DNA of 64,000 nucleotides, from positions 3,286,001 through 3,350,000 of the forward strand of contig JAHRBC010000005.1 of the NCBI GenBank assembly GCA_022702545.1, read 5' to 3'. A program made the translations under genes and the position numbers. Shown here one piece after another: positions 1 to 11,333 of this stretch. Source of the DNA: Phycomyces nitens (lineage: Eukaryota; Mucoromycota; Mucoromycetes; Mucorales; Phycomycetaceae). Position 1 is the first letter of the stretch. Every line of letters starts with the position of its first letter. Below the pieces are notes generated by a model that had not been told where the DNA came from, did not search any database, and saw nothing but the letters and a program-made list of their open reading frames with translations.

Positions 1-2302
1 TATGCTTCTTCTACGAAATTCCTCATGTAAGTTGCCTCAAAACTATCCTTTCTGTTAGTGCTCACGTTCTTTAGCAAACCGTTGTATCGCTCAAACCCAA
101 AGAGCCAATAGCCATACACTGGTCCAAAATCACGAATGGTCTCGCGAAGATGGAGGTGCAGATGCATATTGCAGGTGAGGACACTAGGAGGGTAAAGACG
201 CTCGCACTTTTGACAGAATTTTTCAAGGTAGTCATGGGCATCGTCAAGTTCTTCAAATGATAGGGATGGCTTTACAAGGAGACGGCAGGCATCGACAAAG
301 TCCATCCAGTTTCTGAACTTGTCATCATTGAGAACATCTTTCAACAAGACGGGAGAGTACACCAGCACCCAGGACTTCCATTCGTCAGCTTTCATAAATG
401 AAAATCCCTTTCCAATTTTCGCTGTTAATGAAGTGTATGAAGCTGGCAGGATCATTGTCTTGGCGATTTGCTCCATGTCATTAAGTTGTCCATTATTAAT
501 ATCGCCACCAGCAATCCACTTGTCCACCATCCTCTTCGCCGTACCCAAGAATAAGTTGTGCATGGGATCAATGATCGTTCCACGTACTAGATCAAAGTAT
601 CCAAGGCGATGCAACTGCGACCATCGAACACCATTTTCGACCTCCAGCTGATGCCTTTCTGAGGGCGTACTTGCACTCTTCCACACCTCAGCATGCACCC
701 TGTTTTCCACACCATTACGAATAGACCACTGCAAATAGTTGAAACCATGGAAATCCACACTGCTTGTCCCAGCAAGACGACTGAATTGACGGCTGCATTT
801 GTAGCAGGCATTAGTGCTATTGTGGGACGTAAATCCGCTTGTTTTTCTGGCTGCTGGAATATCACATGCCACCATAAGGAGCGCAGCATGGACAGTTGTT
901 CCAGATCCACATTCAAAGGTTGGAATCGTCATTCCAACGTACAACTGCTCAAGGTCATCCACCAACGGCTTGAGATAGTTGTTGATCTCATAAGATTTGG
1001 GTTCCTTTGGTCCAGGCATTAACCCAACCAAGACGACGTTCTCTGGTTTGAATCTTTCATCTCTGGGCAAGTTGTTGATTGCCAAATATATAGCACCAGA
1101 GGAGTGTGTTACACCATCGAACGGCTGAAACCAGTCGATGTTTAGAGTCAACAGAAGAGAACGAGGGCGGGCAACAAATGAAAGACCATCACTGTCTTTC
1201 AACTCCTTCCACATCTTGCCATCGTAAATGTCGCACATGGTGTCTGTCACCTTCAGCTCGTCGTTCCAGACGCCGATCTTCTGCTCGAAACCAGGACGAA
1301 GAAAGAGAACCTTGAGTGCATCTTTGATGGACTGATACACAAAGATTTTCTTTGGCACCATGGCACCAGACGTCGACTTCTTTGTCAGCTCACAGTTACA
1401 AGTTATATTTGCGCCTATTTTCACAGAGCTGCAGAGAGGGGGAACGGAAATAGATTCTTCGTATATTTGATGACAATCTGGACATGACACGAATCGTTTG
1501 ATATCTTTGGTGATATCACTAAAACCCGTCATCTTCTGAAGACCAGCAAGACTTGTTGGGAGCTGAAAGTCTTGTCTGTAGACTGTCAAGAGCTCATTGA
1601 CAAACTGGATCAATACAACGGCGCCCTTGTTGACTGCATAACGGGATGCAAAAAGAACAACGAAAATGGCAATGGCCCTGTGCACTGGATTTTCGGGCAT
1701 ACCAGGAGCACCAAAGGGTTCTGTTTTAAAAAAGGAAAATTATTAACACTCAATTTTGGCATGCTTCTTTATGATAGTTATTCAATACTGACCTTCACCG
1801 TTGAACTCCTCAACATCAATCTCCTCGACATCACTCTCCACATTGTCGCCATTGTTGCTGTCATTGACAATCTCGGTGTCATCGCAATTGACCTCATTGT
1901 CAACCAAATCATCGTCAGACATCGGGACGGAATCCAAAAGGTAGGTTGGCCTGACCGCCCATTGTTTCCATGGATTCAGATTCAAACATCGGGATTGCTA
2001 CAAATATGGAATAGATTAGTTTATTGCCCTTAAACTGGTTTTCAAATAAATATTTTTTACCCTCAACATCAACATCCATAATGACACTTTGTGTGCCTGA
2101 GGTTCAATTAAAGAATAATGGTTATTATTGCGCAGTAAATATAAAATTAATACATACTACTCTCAGTTCGTCCAGCCTCTTCAATTCTTGCTCTTTTGGC
2201 ATGACGCTGATAATTGCGTCTGGATACCATAGAGAACCCTTCTTGGTTACCATTGCATTTGTTACAGTAACAGGCAGTGTTGTTTTGGGAAGCAGAAGAC
2301 AT
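1..2302 (-). pseudogene. tnp2-type CACTA transposase of P1, 5' part, frameshifted
   Basis: Exons by alignment with P9: 2158-2302, 2061-2096, 1793-1997, and 1720 to beyond the window. Exon 1 gives MSSASQNNTACYCNKC with a later His, a small Cys/His finger. Exons 2 and 3 are acidic. The large exon carries motifs typical of plant En/Spm TNPD and Pfam Transposase_21: LLTLNIDWFQPFDG, INNLPRDER, VGLMPGPKEP, ACDIPAARKT, TIIDPMHNLFLGTAKRM and FERYNG. The likely DDE residues are the Asp of DWFQPF, the Asp of DPMHN and the Glu of FERYNG (inference). Exon 3 is 205 nt against 207 in P9, because a run of six A (T on the coding strand) is reduced to four near 1935; this two-base loss shifts the frame in the acidic region, so the copy is probably dead. 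The large exon appears open up to the edge. Confidence 0.8.
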
Positions 2303-2544
2303 ATTTTGTGTGATTCGATTGTAAGATAAAAAAGGAAACAAGTGCTTCATATGTTTTATTTGCTGTCAATTTATAGACAAAAAAAAACTATTGTATTTTA
2401 CTTGTTTGCCCGAACCAATAGGATCTGTTAAAAAGTCTTTTTTTATTTGAATAAAAAAAATCTTCTGAGTTGAAAAAAAGGCCTATATTTCCTACACCTT
2501 CAAGTACTCTTGGTGCACTAGTAATCCAGCCCATTTTTCCAGTG
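1..2544 (-). mobile_element. CACTA-like element P1, right-hand 2.5 kb only
   Basis: The terminus at 2513-2544, read on the minus strand, begins CACTGGAAAAATGGGCTGGA and matches the left end of P9 at 33728 almost base for base. The element runs off the left edge. It is inserted in the transposase gene of P2: the base after 2544 resumes that gene at the CDIPAARK motif. Inside is the 5' two-thirds of a tnp2-type transposase on the minus strand. Compared with P9 it lacks the MULE insertion. The bases next to the end (tga at 2545-2547) would be the target duplication, but the other end lies outside the window. Confidence 0.85.
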
Positions 2545-4192
2545 TGACATCCCCGCTGCAAGGAAAGTATGTGGATTTACGTCCCATATGAGTACAAACG
2601 CCTGCCACAAATGCAATCGTCAGTTCAATCGGTTAGCTGGAACGAACTCTGTTGATTATTCTGGATTTGATTCTTCAAAGTGGCTCCTTCGCACTAGAGA
2701 TGATAATCGTAAGGATGCTGAGGTCTGGAGAAATGCACCCACTCAAGCTGAGAGGCAGCGCCTTGAAGTTGCCAGTGGTGTTCGCTGGTCCGAACTGCAT
2801 CGTCTCCAGTACTTTGATGTTGTCCGCTGCACGATCATCGATCCAATGCATAATCTTTTCTTAGGCACTGCCAAGAGGATGATGGAGAGATGGGTTGCAG
2901 ATGGAGTAATCAATGATAAGAGTCTCGTTGCCATGCAGAAGATGGTGGAGAAGATGGTGTTGCTGGCCAATTATACCCAGATTAAGACAAAGATTGGAAA
3001 AGGGTTTCCATTTATGAAGGCAGACGAGTGGAAATCGTGGTGCCTGGTTTATTCTCCAGTGGCGTTAAAGGGCGTAATTCCAGACCTTCACTTCTCAAAC
3101 TGGATGCATTTCGTCAATGCATGCCGTCTACTTACCAAGCCCAGTGTTTCTGACAATGAGATCAAGCAAGGCCACACATCTCTTGAGCTGTTCTGTAAAG
3201 GATGCGAGGAGATTTACGATCATAGTCTTCTGTCCCCAAACATGCACCTCCACCTCCACCTTCGCCAGACAATCAATGACTTTGGACCGTTCTATGGTTA
3301 CTGGCTCTTTAGCTTCGAAAGGTACAACAGTATCTTAAAAAACATAGACACAAACAGGCGAAGTGGGTTCGAATCAACCTACATGAGACAATTCCTGGAA
3401 GAGACCTATAAGAACGATCATGTCCGTACAATTTTGAAGCACCAACCAAGTTTTTCCTGTGCCGACATTTTGTACAAGTTGACAAATGCAGACCATCAAA
3501 AGCATTCAACAATAACTGTCCAAAACACTCAAATTCAATTCTCGCTCCCAGACTTCCTTGAATCAGCTGAAAATCCACATATACCTGTCCAAGGCAATGA
3601 GCCCCTTCCATTACCTATAACTATGCAGCAAAAGCGATCAAAAGCAATGATTCCAAAGGAAGAATATGATTGCTTGGTTGAGTACTACCAGGTTGCGTAT
3701 AATGACAATGAGATCCGTAGCTGCAAAGACACAATGCAAGGCACGGCTTTTGTGAATGACTGGTTCGAAAAGCTGAAGTCAGTTAATCTCCTAGGCCAGA
3801 CATTCAAGGGCATCAATGGCAAAGAGAATCGCGGATCGTATATTCAAGCGATTTTTATTGAAAACAAGACTGGAGTAGAGTACGCGTATGTTGGAGAGAT
3901 TCAATACCTATTTGTTCATACATTTAGCCCTGTTGTTTCTTCTCTGCACCATGAAAATGTCCACAATAGTCAGCATACCTTTGCTTTCGTAAAGTGGTTC
4001 AAAACTACATCAGACAGGAGTAGAGAATTTGAGGGAATTGAGATTGTTGAAGATGCCTTCTACCCTCTTGATTTCGAGTGTATCCTCCCAGTACATTGTA
4101 TCCTAATGTCTGTTGCAATCATGGAGTACAAAACAACCGGAGATATTAGAAAAAGACTTGTAGTCCCTCTTCCCAGAAAGATCTCTTATTAA
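2545..4192 (+). pseudogene. tnp2-type CACTA transposase of P2, C-terminal half
   Basis: The reading frame enters at the CDIPAARK motif and continues for about 549 codons to the stop at 4190-4192, with no internal stop. Visible motifs are STNACHKCNRQF (a CxxC site), DPMHNLFLGTAKRM, MKADEWKSW, MHLHLHLRQTI, FERYNS and the C-terminal ILPVHCIL. The first ATG in the frame, at 2588, is an internal methionine and not a start: P1 cut away the finger exon, the acidic exons and the DWFQPF region. The gene ends 153 bases before the end of ORF1, which runs the opposite way. Truncation makes activity unlikely. Confidence 0.85.
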
Positions 4193-4197
4193 TTTAT

Positions 4198-4281
4198 TAT
4201 TTTTATTTTTATTTTTATTTTTATTTTTATTTTTATTTTTATTTTTATTTTTATTTCCTTTTACTTTTACTTTTACTTTTA
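4198..4281. repeat. ATTTTT and CTTTTA microsatellite
   Basis: About ten units of ATTTTT (4198-4255) followed by about four units of CTTTTA (to about 4281). It lies in the short gap between the convergent transposase and ORF1 genes of P2, so it may be part of both 3' untranslated regions. Confidence 0.9.
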
Positions 4282-4345
4282 TCTAACCCCATTATATATT
4301 CTATATTAATCCAAAAATAAGTCGTTTGTCATTTACAAAAATGTT

Positions 4346-5561
4346 TTATTCATCTCTAAATGCCCAAGAAGGGAGAGAGGAACACAAGTGAGAGGGGATG
4401 GGAACAAGATTCTCTGTTTTTTGTCTCCTTGGCATTCTTGGCTTTGCCTTGGACTGGAATTTTGCCGAGTCACAGACTCTTGCAACTCGGTCAATGACTG
4501 ACAAGAGTCTGTTGAGCTATATTCCCTTTATTAGCATCCTTGTTTTACAAGTATATACTTTAGATATTTACCTCATCACTTCTCCATCTCAGCCGAGCAA
4601 CATTCAACACATGCACCTTGTAATCGGGCTCCAACTCCTCTGTCTCCGACTCCCCATCTGACATCACTTCTTTTTTAAGAACATGGAGATAAGCCATCTC
4701 AGCTGCGTTGCCTGGCTTATCCCCCATGTCTTCATCAATCACCCTCCAGTTGCTCTTGTATGTTGCAATTCGACGCCGGAGGATCTATATGTAATATAAT
4801 ATGAGAAAACTGAAAATATTTTAAATCAATCATTTTGTACAAACCTCAGCAATCCTGCTGTTAGATTGGCCTTTTTGCTTTTTGGCCTCATCTTGTTCGG
4901 GTGTCATACAAGCTTTACAGTGGGAATGCTTGTAATTGTTCTTGATCTTATTTACCACCGTATCAGGCCAAAACCCAGAAGCTTCAGGCTGTGAAAGAAT
5001 ATACTCCTTCAAGTAACTGATGATTGCGACATTATCAGGATGATTAATCTGCTTGTTCTCATTCCATCTTTTTCTGCTGTTGTTTTCAGCAATCACACCC
5101 GGGTTATCTGAATCCAAGTTCTTCTTCCACATCTTGCCTTTAATGAGGCCCTGGATATAATTTGGTTAGTCTATATATATAATTTGAGTTAAACATACCA
5201 GGATAATTCTACCAGTATCACTGACACTGATAGATTTCTCGGATACAACAGCAGGAGCCATTGCAATTGGGACAAATGATGCCATACGAGCCTCACTATT
5301 GGCATGAGTATTGGCCAAATTGCTAACGGCTGTCTTGGTCTCTTTGTTTGTATCAAACAACATGCCAAGTCTTTGGTTGACAGTTGCAATTTCAACCCGG
5401 ACAGTCTTTACCTCATCAAAAAGATCTTTGAACTGCTGGTCCCTATTGTTGCTTAGAGGTATGCTTGGGCCAAGTTGGTGTCGCTCAATACGACCAGCTG
5501 TCACCTGCTGAGAAGAACTGGCCTCTCGATTTGCTCTTGATCTGGTAGAATTGGGAGGCAT
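4346..5561 (-). CDS. ORF1 of P2, putative accessory protein (350 aa, 4 exons)
   Basis: Exons 5199-5561, 4845-5150, 4572-4784 and 4346-4516 join in one frame (1053 nt); all introns fall between codons and have GT-AG ends. Exon 1 gives a charged, coiled-coil-like N-terminus (MPPNSTRSRANREASSSQQV). Exon 2 is 306 nt, the same length as in ORF1 of P4, P7 and P9 despite strong sequence divergence, and holds a basic, helix-rich stretch around MWKKNLDSD and RWNENKQ. Exon 3 ends LRWRSDEV, and the last exon ends PSWAFRDE. I recognise no named domain. By analogy with TNPA of En/Spm it could bind element ends, which is inference. The frame is intact, unlike the neighbouring transposase. Tc1a sits about 150 bases upstream of the start, so expression may be damaged. 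Confidence 0.75.
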
Positions 5562-5708
5562 TTTCTATAGGCAAAATTAGTTAAATACTATTAAGGATTA
5601 TACAAGTAAAGAGATATACATACAATATAGTTCACAGTAAGTAATAAAGATTTCTTTAAGTGATATGAAGAATATAATAATGAATTTGATATTCATCTTT
5701 TATAGCTA
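5562..5708. other. Upstream region of ORF1 of P2
   Basis: AT-rich non-coding leader of ORF1 (minus strand), cut by Tc1a at a TA dinucleotide (5707-5708). I see no convincing motif. Confidence 0.5.
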
Positions 5709-7319
5709 CAGTAGGTGGAAAAAGGGTTCGCATGTTCTATTAAAAAATATATATTTTGATAGTACTCTTTCAATTTTTAATATTTTCATATAAAACAAAA
5801 TGTTTTATATGCATTATATATAAAACTACCACATATAAAAATATCAACGGCTGAGAATGAATATTGATTTAATAAAACTCAGACAAATTTTTGAAAAGTA
5901 TGCGAACCCTTTTTCCACTTTGGATAAATCAGTAGAAAATAAATTATTTCTCTGTGACTTTTGCTTATAAATCGTTCAAAGTCACATATAACAGTCAAAA
6001 TGAGTCATATAATCGGAATATAAAACAAAAACATATATAAATGACTAAGTTTTTCTTTTTATTTTCATATTATTCCTTGTTTCTTTTAAAATGAAAATTC
6101 TACCTCTTTCTCTCAGAAATTCTATCCAAAGTCAGCTTCAAAGTGGTACCTCTGTCAAGAAAATTTCCAAGAACCTTCCTATCTCTGCTGGGACTGTATC
6201 CAAGTATAAAAAGAAGATGAAGATCACTGAAAAAATCTCTATTGGTGGCCAAATTGCAAAAATTTCCCAAGTCAGAAGGCGCCTGTTAGTAAGACAATTT
6301 GTAACTGGTGAAATACAAACTGCCAAAGAAGCACATATGAAATTAGATCAAGAGGGACTGCAGCTTAACTATTCTACTGTTTGCAAGACACTGAAGGCAC
6401 TTGGTTTCAGAGCAGCAATTAAAAAGAAGAAGCCAATGATATCAGAGAAAAATCAACAAGCAAGACTTAAATGGGCTTTAGAGCATCAACACTGGACTGT
6501 TCATGATTGGAAACGTGTTATATTCTCAGATGAGACCAAAATCAATATTTGGGGATCTGATGGAGTAAAATATCATTGGAAAAGGCCAGATGACCCACTA
6601 CGAGACCATCATCTTGATTTAACTGTAAAACATGGAGGAGGCAGTTTGATGATGTGGGGATGTATGACTTATGAAGGCATTGGATATGGTTGTCACATAC
6701 AAGAACTCATGACAAGCAAAGTTTACTATGATATACTTGAAGATAACCTGAAAGAAACTATAGATTTCTATAGTTTTGATAAGCAAAATATCATTTTTCA
6801 GCATGATAATGACCCAAAACACACAGCCAAGACAACCAAACAGTATATCAGTGATATGGAATTGCAAGTACTCCCTTGGCCAGCCCAATCCCCAGACCTG
6901 AACCCAATTGAGCATCTTTGGCATCATTTAAAGTTGCAACTTTCTTTATACTCTTTGAAGGCTAAAGGAGTACATGAACTTTGGGAAAGATGTGATAAAT
7001 AATGGAACAATATCACGCAGGATATTTGTAAAAAGTATATAGATACAATTCCAGCAAGAGTTGAAGCAGTAATTAAGGCAAAAGGCAAAAATACTAAATA
7101 TTAATAAAAGTGGCAAAAGGGTTCGCATATAATAAAAATCTTTGTATTTATTTATCTCAATATGGTTTGAATCTCCGCTTATAAAATTTATAATAAATAT
7201 ACACCTAAAAAATATCTTTCAAATACTTTTTGTTTTATGCTAATATGATGCATATTCATAGAGATATTATAAGAATAATAAATAATATATAAACATGCGA
7301 ACCCTTTATCCACCTACTG
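5709..7319 (+). mobile_element. Tc1/mariner element Tc1a (1611 bp)
   Basis: The ends are CAGTAGGTGGAAAAAGGGTT at 5709 and its inverse ending at 7319, flanked on both sides by TA (5707-5708 and 7320-7321), the hallmark target duplication. Each end has a second, inner copy of the GGAAAAAGGGTTCGCATA motif in the opposite orientation (near 5896 and near 7110), so each end is itself an inverted pair. The length of 1611 bp equals that of Tc1b exactly. It carries one transposase gene with a single stop. Confidence 0.93.
6091..7104 (+). pseudogene. Tc1 transposase, one nonsense mutation near the C-terminus
   Basis: The frame would encode 337 residues, normal for Tc1. The N-terminal third is a paired-type helix-turn-helix region (VKKISKNLPISAGTVSKYKK, then a second HTH near residues 60-110). 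The catalytic triad is visible: Asp147 in VIFSDETKI, Asp239 in FQHDNDPKH and Glu274 in LNPIEHLWHH, with 34 residues between the last two, the DD34E signature of Tc1. A TAA at 7000-7002 ends translation after residue 303; Tc1b has a GAA-type codon (Glu) there, so this is a G-to-T change. The stop lies after the DDE triad, so partial function cannot be excluded, but loss of the last 34 residues is probably harmful. Confidence 0.9.
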
Positions 7320-7321
7320 TA

Positions 7322-8617
7322 TAAATGATTTGTGAAAGCGTAATATGAATATGAGTTTTGTGATTTGGTTTTGGACTCAATGATTTTTCTTTTAGGATAT
7401 TTTTTATTTTGTTTTACAATTTAAACCACTCTTTCGGTTCCATTTGCCTTTTCCTCTTTGCTTACTCATTTGTTCTTTTTTTTTGAGTTAAATATCCAAG
7501 TAAGTCTTTTTCCTTTTATTTTTACTTTTACTTTTACTAAATGACATTGCGTAACTACTAATTGTATTAAATATACCGCAACTTATCTCACTGGTAAGAT
7601 AAAGATTGACCCATATAAATATTCATTTTCTTACTAAACATTTATAAATTATAGATACTGCGCACTTTACACGGCTGAGAACCATAGCAGTATATAATAT
7701 GGTATATATAATCAATAACACTATAACCCCATGTAGACTAACACTCATATTCTATTATCTTACTCTCATAGATCTTGCAATATTATATTTAAATATTAGT
7801 CATACTTTTTGCGAGTGTATTATAAGTATAACTTCTCTGTTATATTCTCTATTCATAATACATTATTAACATCTTTGTTGTTTTCAATTCAGTACCAAGT
7901 ATGCTGAATCTGCCTCAAGTAAGTTTTCTCTCTCTCTAATGGTAAAAGACATAATACATAAACCTAATCAATGTTTTGTTTTCAGTATAGAGATTCACAT
8001 TATATATCCAAGTAGTATTCCCATTTCATATTCAATTGCTGTAAATTGTTTTTGCTCATTTCAATTGCATTTGTAAAAGGTAATCCATAATGTTAATATA
8101 TGAATAGCCCATGCTTTGAATAGATAACTAGGCAATCCAACTAGAAAATAAATATTTTTTTATCAAATAAATTTTTTTTTCGTAAACTATTTCCCATAAA
8201 TTGTTCTTTTAAAGAAGCTCGAGAAAATGGTTCTGGACAATTATATCAAGAAATATCAATAGAATACATAATATGATATCCAATAGAAACTGTCATACAG
8301 TGGTAGGCAGTGACACTCCACACTGCCGACAGATGAAAGACCTTTCAAAAACACTGTCTTTTAAATAGAAATAGACTGATCACAATCGGAAATGTAAAGA
8401 AATATTGATCCTAATTGAGTTTTCTGGGTTCATGGTAACTAAAGAAACCATTGTCCACGCACAGACTATTCTGTCTGCTGAAGGAAACAATTCATTCCAT
8501 ATGTGCCCATGTATCTGTAGCTCAGATAAATTTTCATCGGAACCCAGGTTTTATTGTCACTATTTCTCAGAATCCTACTTTATTTCACATATGAAAATTG
8601 GGGTCATTTTTGCAGTG
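7322..8617 (+). other. Right arm of P2, ORF3 position, no readable gene
   Basis: This 1.3 kb stretch holds no long frame. It does contain blocks bounded by good splice-like signals on the plus strand, for example 7621-7729, like the micro-exon gene ORF3 of P4 and P9. I could not join these blocks into an open frame. It is probably a decayed ORF3 followed by the terminal region. Confidence 0.35.
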
Positions 8618-9628
8618 CTAAAGTTTGTCGTTCCCCACCTCCCCACCTGGGAATCTCTGTAGAATATGCATATTGTTTTCTTAATGATGTACTCATTCTG
8701 CCAACTACCATTATATTCGAATTAGTTTTAAATCTTATGAGCTGACTTTACAGCAATATATTTTCTATGGTAAGAATATTATAATATGTTTACACTCTTT
8801 AATTAATCATATTGCGCATTCTCTATTCTCCTTCTACTGCATCTAGTATTTACATCTGTACGTTTCATATAGTGGCATTAATTCAAGAGATGCTTGGTAT
8901 ACCGATTAACAAGCACAATATATACTGGTATGCTATCCAAAACAATATGCTTGGTTTATTTGATCGCTTCATTCTCTGACCACAATATCTTTATAGCAAT
9001 TGATGAAGACCAAAGGCCTTCCAAGTCATGACAGTGATTCACAACAAGATGCTCGGCACGCTGATTAACAAGCACAATATATACTGGTATGCTACCCAAA
9101 ACAATATATTCGGTTTATTTGATTGCTTCATTCTCTGACCACAATATTTTTATAGCAATCGATGAAGACCAAAGGCTATCCAAGTCATAACAACATGTTG
9201 TTGGCATCGTGTATAGCTTGAGTAAAAGGTTTGTACCATATACGTTTTATAATATTAAATAGTATTTGCTTTTGGTATGTTTCAATATTATTATTATATA
9301 TATTTTAATATTATTTGAAATAAATCAAAATTATAATAAAAAATAAACCATTATTTCAAATAAATGGCAGTAAAAAAAGAATGGGTGCTAGTGTATAAAA
9401 TAATATAAAAGAGAAGCTATAGTATATAAAGAAACGATTTTGGTTGGATAAAAAAACGGTAGCTGTGCCTATTCCTGCCTCATAACTACCCTTTTTTTCG
9501 CACTAAAAAAACGGTAACAGCTACCGAAATCGCCTTATACAGAGTCTTTACTACCGTTTTTTTTGGTGGGAAAAACGGTAGTAATGCTACCAAAACGGTA
9601 GTTAGCTACCGTTTTTTCCGCCGTAGTG
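8618..9628 (-). mobile_element. X-family element X1, terminal 1 kb
   Basis: Read on the minus strand from 9628 it begins CACTACGGCGGAAAAAACGG and matches X2 (15496-16620) and X3. It is cut at 8617/8618 by the right end of P2; the rest should lie beyond P2 to the left, outside the window. The terminal 170 bases are packed with ACGGTAG and CTACCGT motifs. To the right it abuts exon 1 of ORF1 of P3, so it was inserted there. Confidence 0.85.
8889..9200. repeat. 159-bp tandem repeat, about two units, in X1
   Basis: Units begin at 8889 (GATGCTTGGTATACCGATTA) and 9048 (GATGCTCGGCACGCTGATTA). The same unit is present about three times in X2, once or less in X3, and once, more diverged, in X4. Confidence 0.85.
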
Positions 9629-9805
9629 GTTGGTGTTGCCTCCAACATTGGTACCACTTTGGCCGTTCATGGTGGTATATGCTTGTTTGAGAAAGCCTAT
9701 GTCGTTGCTTATTGTCAAGACAGTTTGCTTCATAGCAATTATCTCTTCCATTATCCGAGGATTCTCTGCATTGGGCTGAGGAGCGAGTGCGCGTCTGTTT
9801 GCCAT
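9629..9805 (-). pseudogene. ORF1 of P3, exon 1 fragment
   Basis: ATG at 9805 gives MANRRALAPQPNAENPRIME, which lines up with MVNQRRTIAPRP of P9 and MINQRRSIAPRP of P4. A predicted coiled coil follows. The frame runs into X1 at 9628 after about 59 residues, so the rest of the gene is lost. Confidence 0.7.
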
Positions 9806-10535
9806 TGTCTAAAGAATATTAAAATAGTCAGTGTCAATTATATTATACTGTGTCTGGATTTAATATAAATGATATTCTTTACTTGTAACTAAAAAGATAA
9901 TAAGATGATGAGAACACAAAAGAGTGAGAAAGAACAAGTCAATTATATGAAAAGCATATTATATATTAATAGCCATATGCATGGCTGTATCCAAAAAGAC
10001 TTCTTGTAGACTATTAGAGTTGATATCGGCAATCAAAATTGTCTTTTATTAATTAACTAGTGAGTTGGTCTCTTTGGATAAAGAAAAAGACTTTGTAAAA
10101 TCGGTTTTTATATATATATACTTTGGGTTTATTCTATAACACAATTAATATTACTATTCATTTAGCTTTAAATCTATTTGTCTATATATTTTATTCTGTT
10201 TAAATTATACAGGCTCTTTAACAATAAACATTATCCATCTATCCCAAAAACCTTATTCTTTGAACCAAACGATTCTTGATAGTGTTGATTACACAGCTTT
10301 TTTTTTTCACATTGATTCTGTGCCTTTATTGTAAGCCCAAGAAAATAATAAACAGCAGACTGAAACCTAGCAAAGCATATTAATCACTCAAGATATATTT
10401 TGGATTCCATCCATTACACCTATTCTGTCTCTATTTCAAATTCAATGTGGGCCCTTGTAATTAATCTCTCTTTTTCCCTATATCCATGCCAATTTACTTT
10501 TCTCTTTACACCCCCATAAACACAGGCTGATTCTG
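9806..10535. other. Intergenic region between ORF1 and ORF3 of P3
   Basis: AT-rich; it includes a TATATATATA stretch at about 10111-10120 and long T runs. It corresponds to the shared upstream region of the divergent ORF1 and ORF3 genes. No coding sequence seen. Confidence 0.45.
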
Positions 10536-11333
10536 ATGCATCCTTTCCACATTGCCTATCCAGGTTAACAATCATCAGTTAAACTCTCTGTAATCTTATA
10601 ATTTATTCTGACTCTCTCTCTTTCTATCAATCTTATAGACCTCTTTGACTCACACATCTCATTATATTATACTGTCATTGGGACCATGGTAAAAAAGTCT
10701 TTTCAAATCAAAATTTTCCTTATCTGACTTTGTTTACTCTGCAATAGACCACCCCTGCCATTCACCCCATCTGCCTCTTCCATAATCTACGGCTGCTATC
10801 ATGATGGTAATGCCATTTCTTGTTCTTTATACTTTTCTATAATATTATTTCCGTTTGCTCTTTTTATCTTATAGCCCTATTCCACTTGCATGGCCTATTA
10901 TATAGCACCATCATCAGTGCCCAGGTAAAAAAAAATCTTTTTTGTATCAAAAAAAAATAATTTTCTTTTCTAACGTTGCTTATTCTAATTTAGGCTATCA
11001 CCATCACTGTCCACCCCATCTGCCTCTCTCATCATCTACAACTGGTTATCATAATGGTAATGCCGTTTCTTGGCCTTTATTCTTTTCCATAATATTATTC
11101 TAGCTATTTACTAATAATTTTCTATACTCTTAACAAGACACTATTATTGGCCGCCATATACCATCCCTTTACTATAATCACCAACTCTGTTTTTGGTATG
11201 TAAATAAATTTTTCTATCACTCAATTCACCCATATTAATTTATTTTATCCCATCTCTAGTCAATCCAATCATACAAGATGCCATGTCACACAATTCAGCC
11301 CCTCTTTGTCCATTCTTATCCAATCTTTGCAAT
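10536..11333 (+). pseudogene. ORF3 of P3, micro-exon gene, truncated
   Basis: Exon-like blocks with GT-AG borders: 10536-10563, 10639-10688, 10748-10806, 10875-10924, 10994-11056, 11138-11195 and 11260-11333. The last four join in one open frame (HGLLYSTIISAQ, AITITVHPICL, TLLLAAIYHPF, HNSAPLCPFLSNLCN) that aligns with P11 and P4. The pair 10639-10806 and the pair 10875-11056 look like a tandem duplication of two exons; the first pair does not keep the frame. P4 is inserted directly after 11333, at the GTA of what should be the next splice donor, so the last exon is missing. No known domain. Confidence 0.5.

Larger units (their letters stand above)
2545..8617 (+). mobile_element. CACTA-like element P2, truncated left, with Tc1a inside
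   Basis: The right terminus at 8617 reads, on the minus strand, CACTGCAAAAATGACCCCAA, sharing CACTG(G/C)AAAA with the other P elements. The order is transposase 3' part (+), ORF1 (-), Tc1a in the ORF1 upstream region, then a region with exon-like blocks in the ORF3 position. The left half is missing because P1 is inserted at 2544/2545. P2 in turn lies inside X1: from 8618 the sequence matches X2 (16,6 kb region, inverted). Confidence 0.75.

Noticed and set aside
4398..4661. 87-aa plus-strand frame with a signal-like start
   Set aside because: It is antisense to exons 3 and 4 of ORF1 of P2, which are supported by splice sites and family comparison.
8405..8662. 85-aa frame across the P2/X1 junction
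   Set aside because: It crosses a transposon boundary (8617/8618) and has no relative in other copies.
9480..9628. Strong hairpins of ACGGTAG as transcription terminators or structured RNA genes
   Set aside because: They occur only at X termini in the same arrangement, so transposon subterminal repeats explain them.
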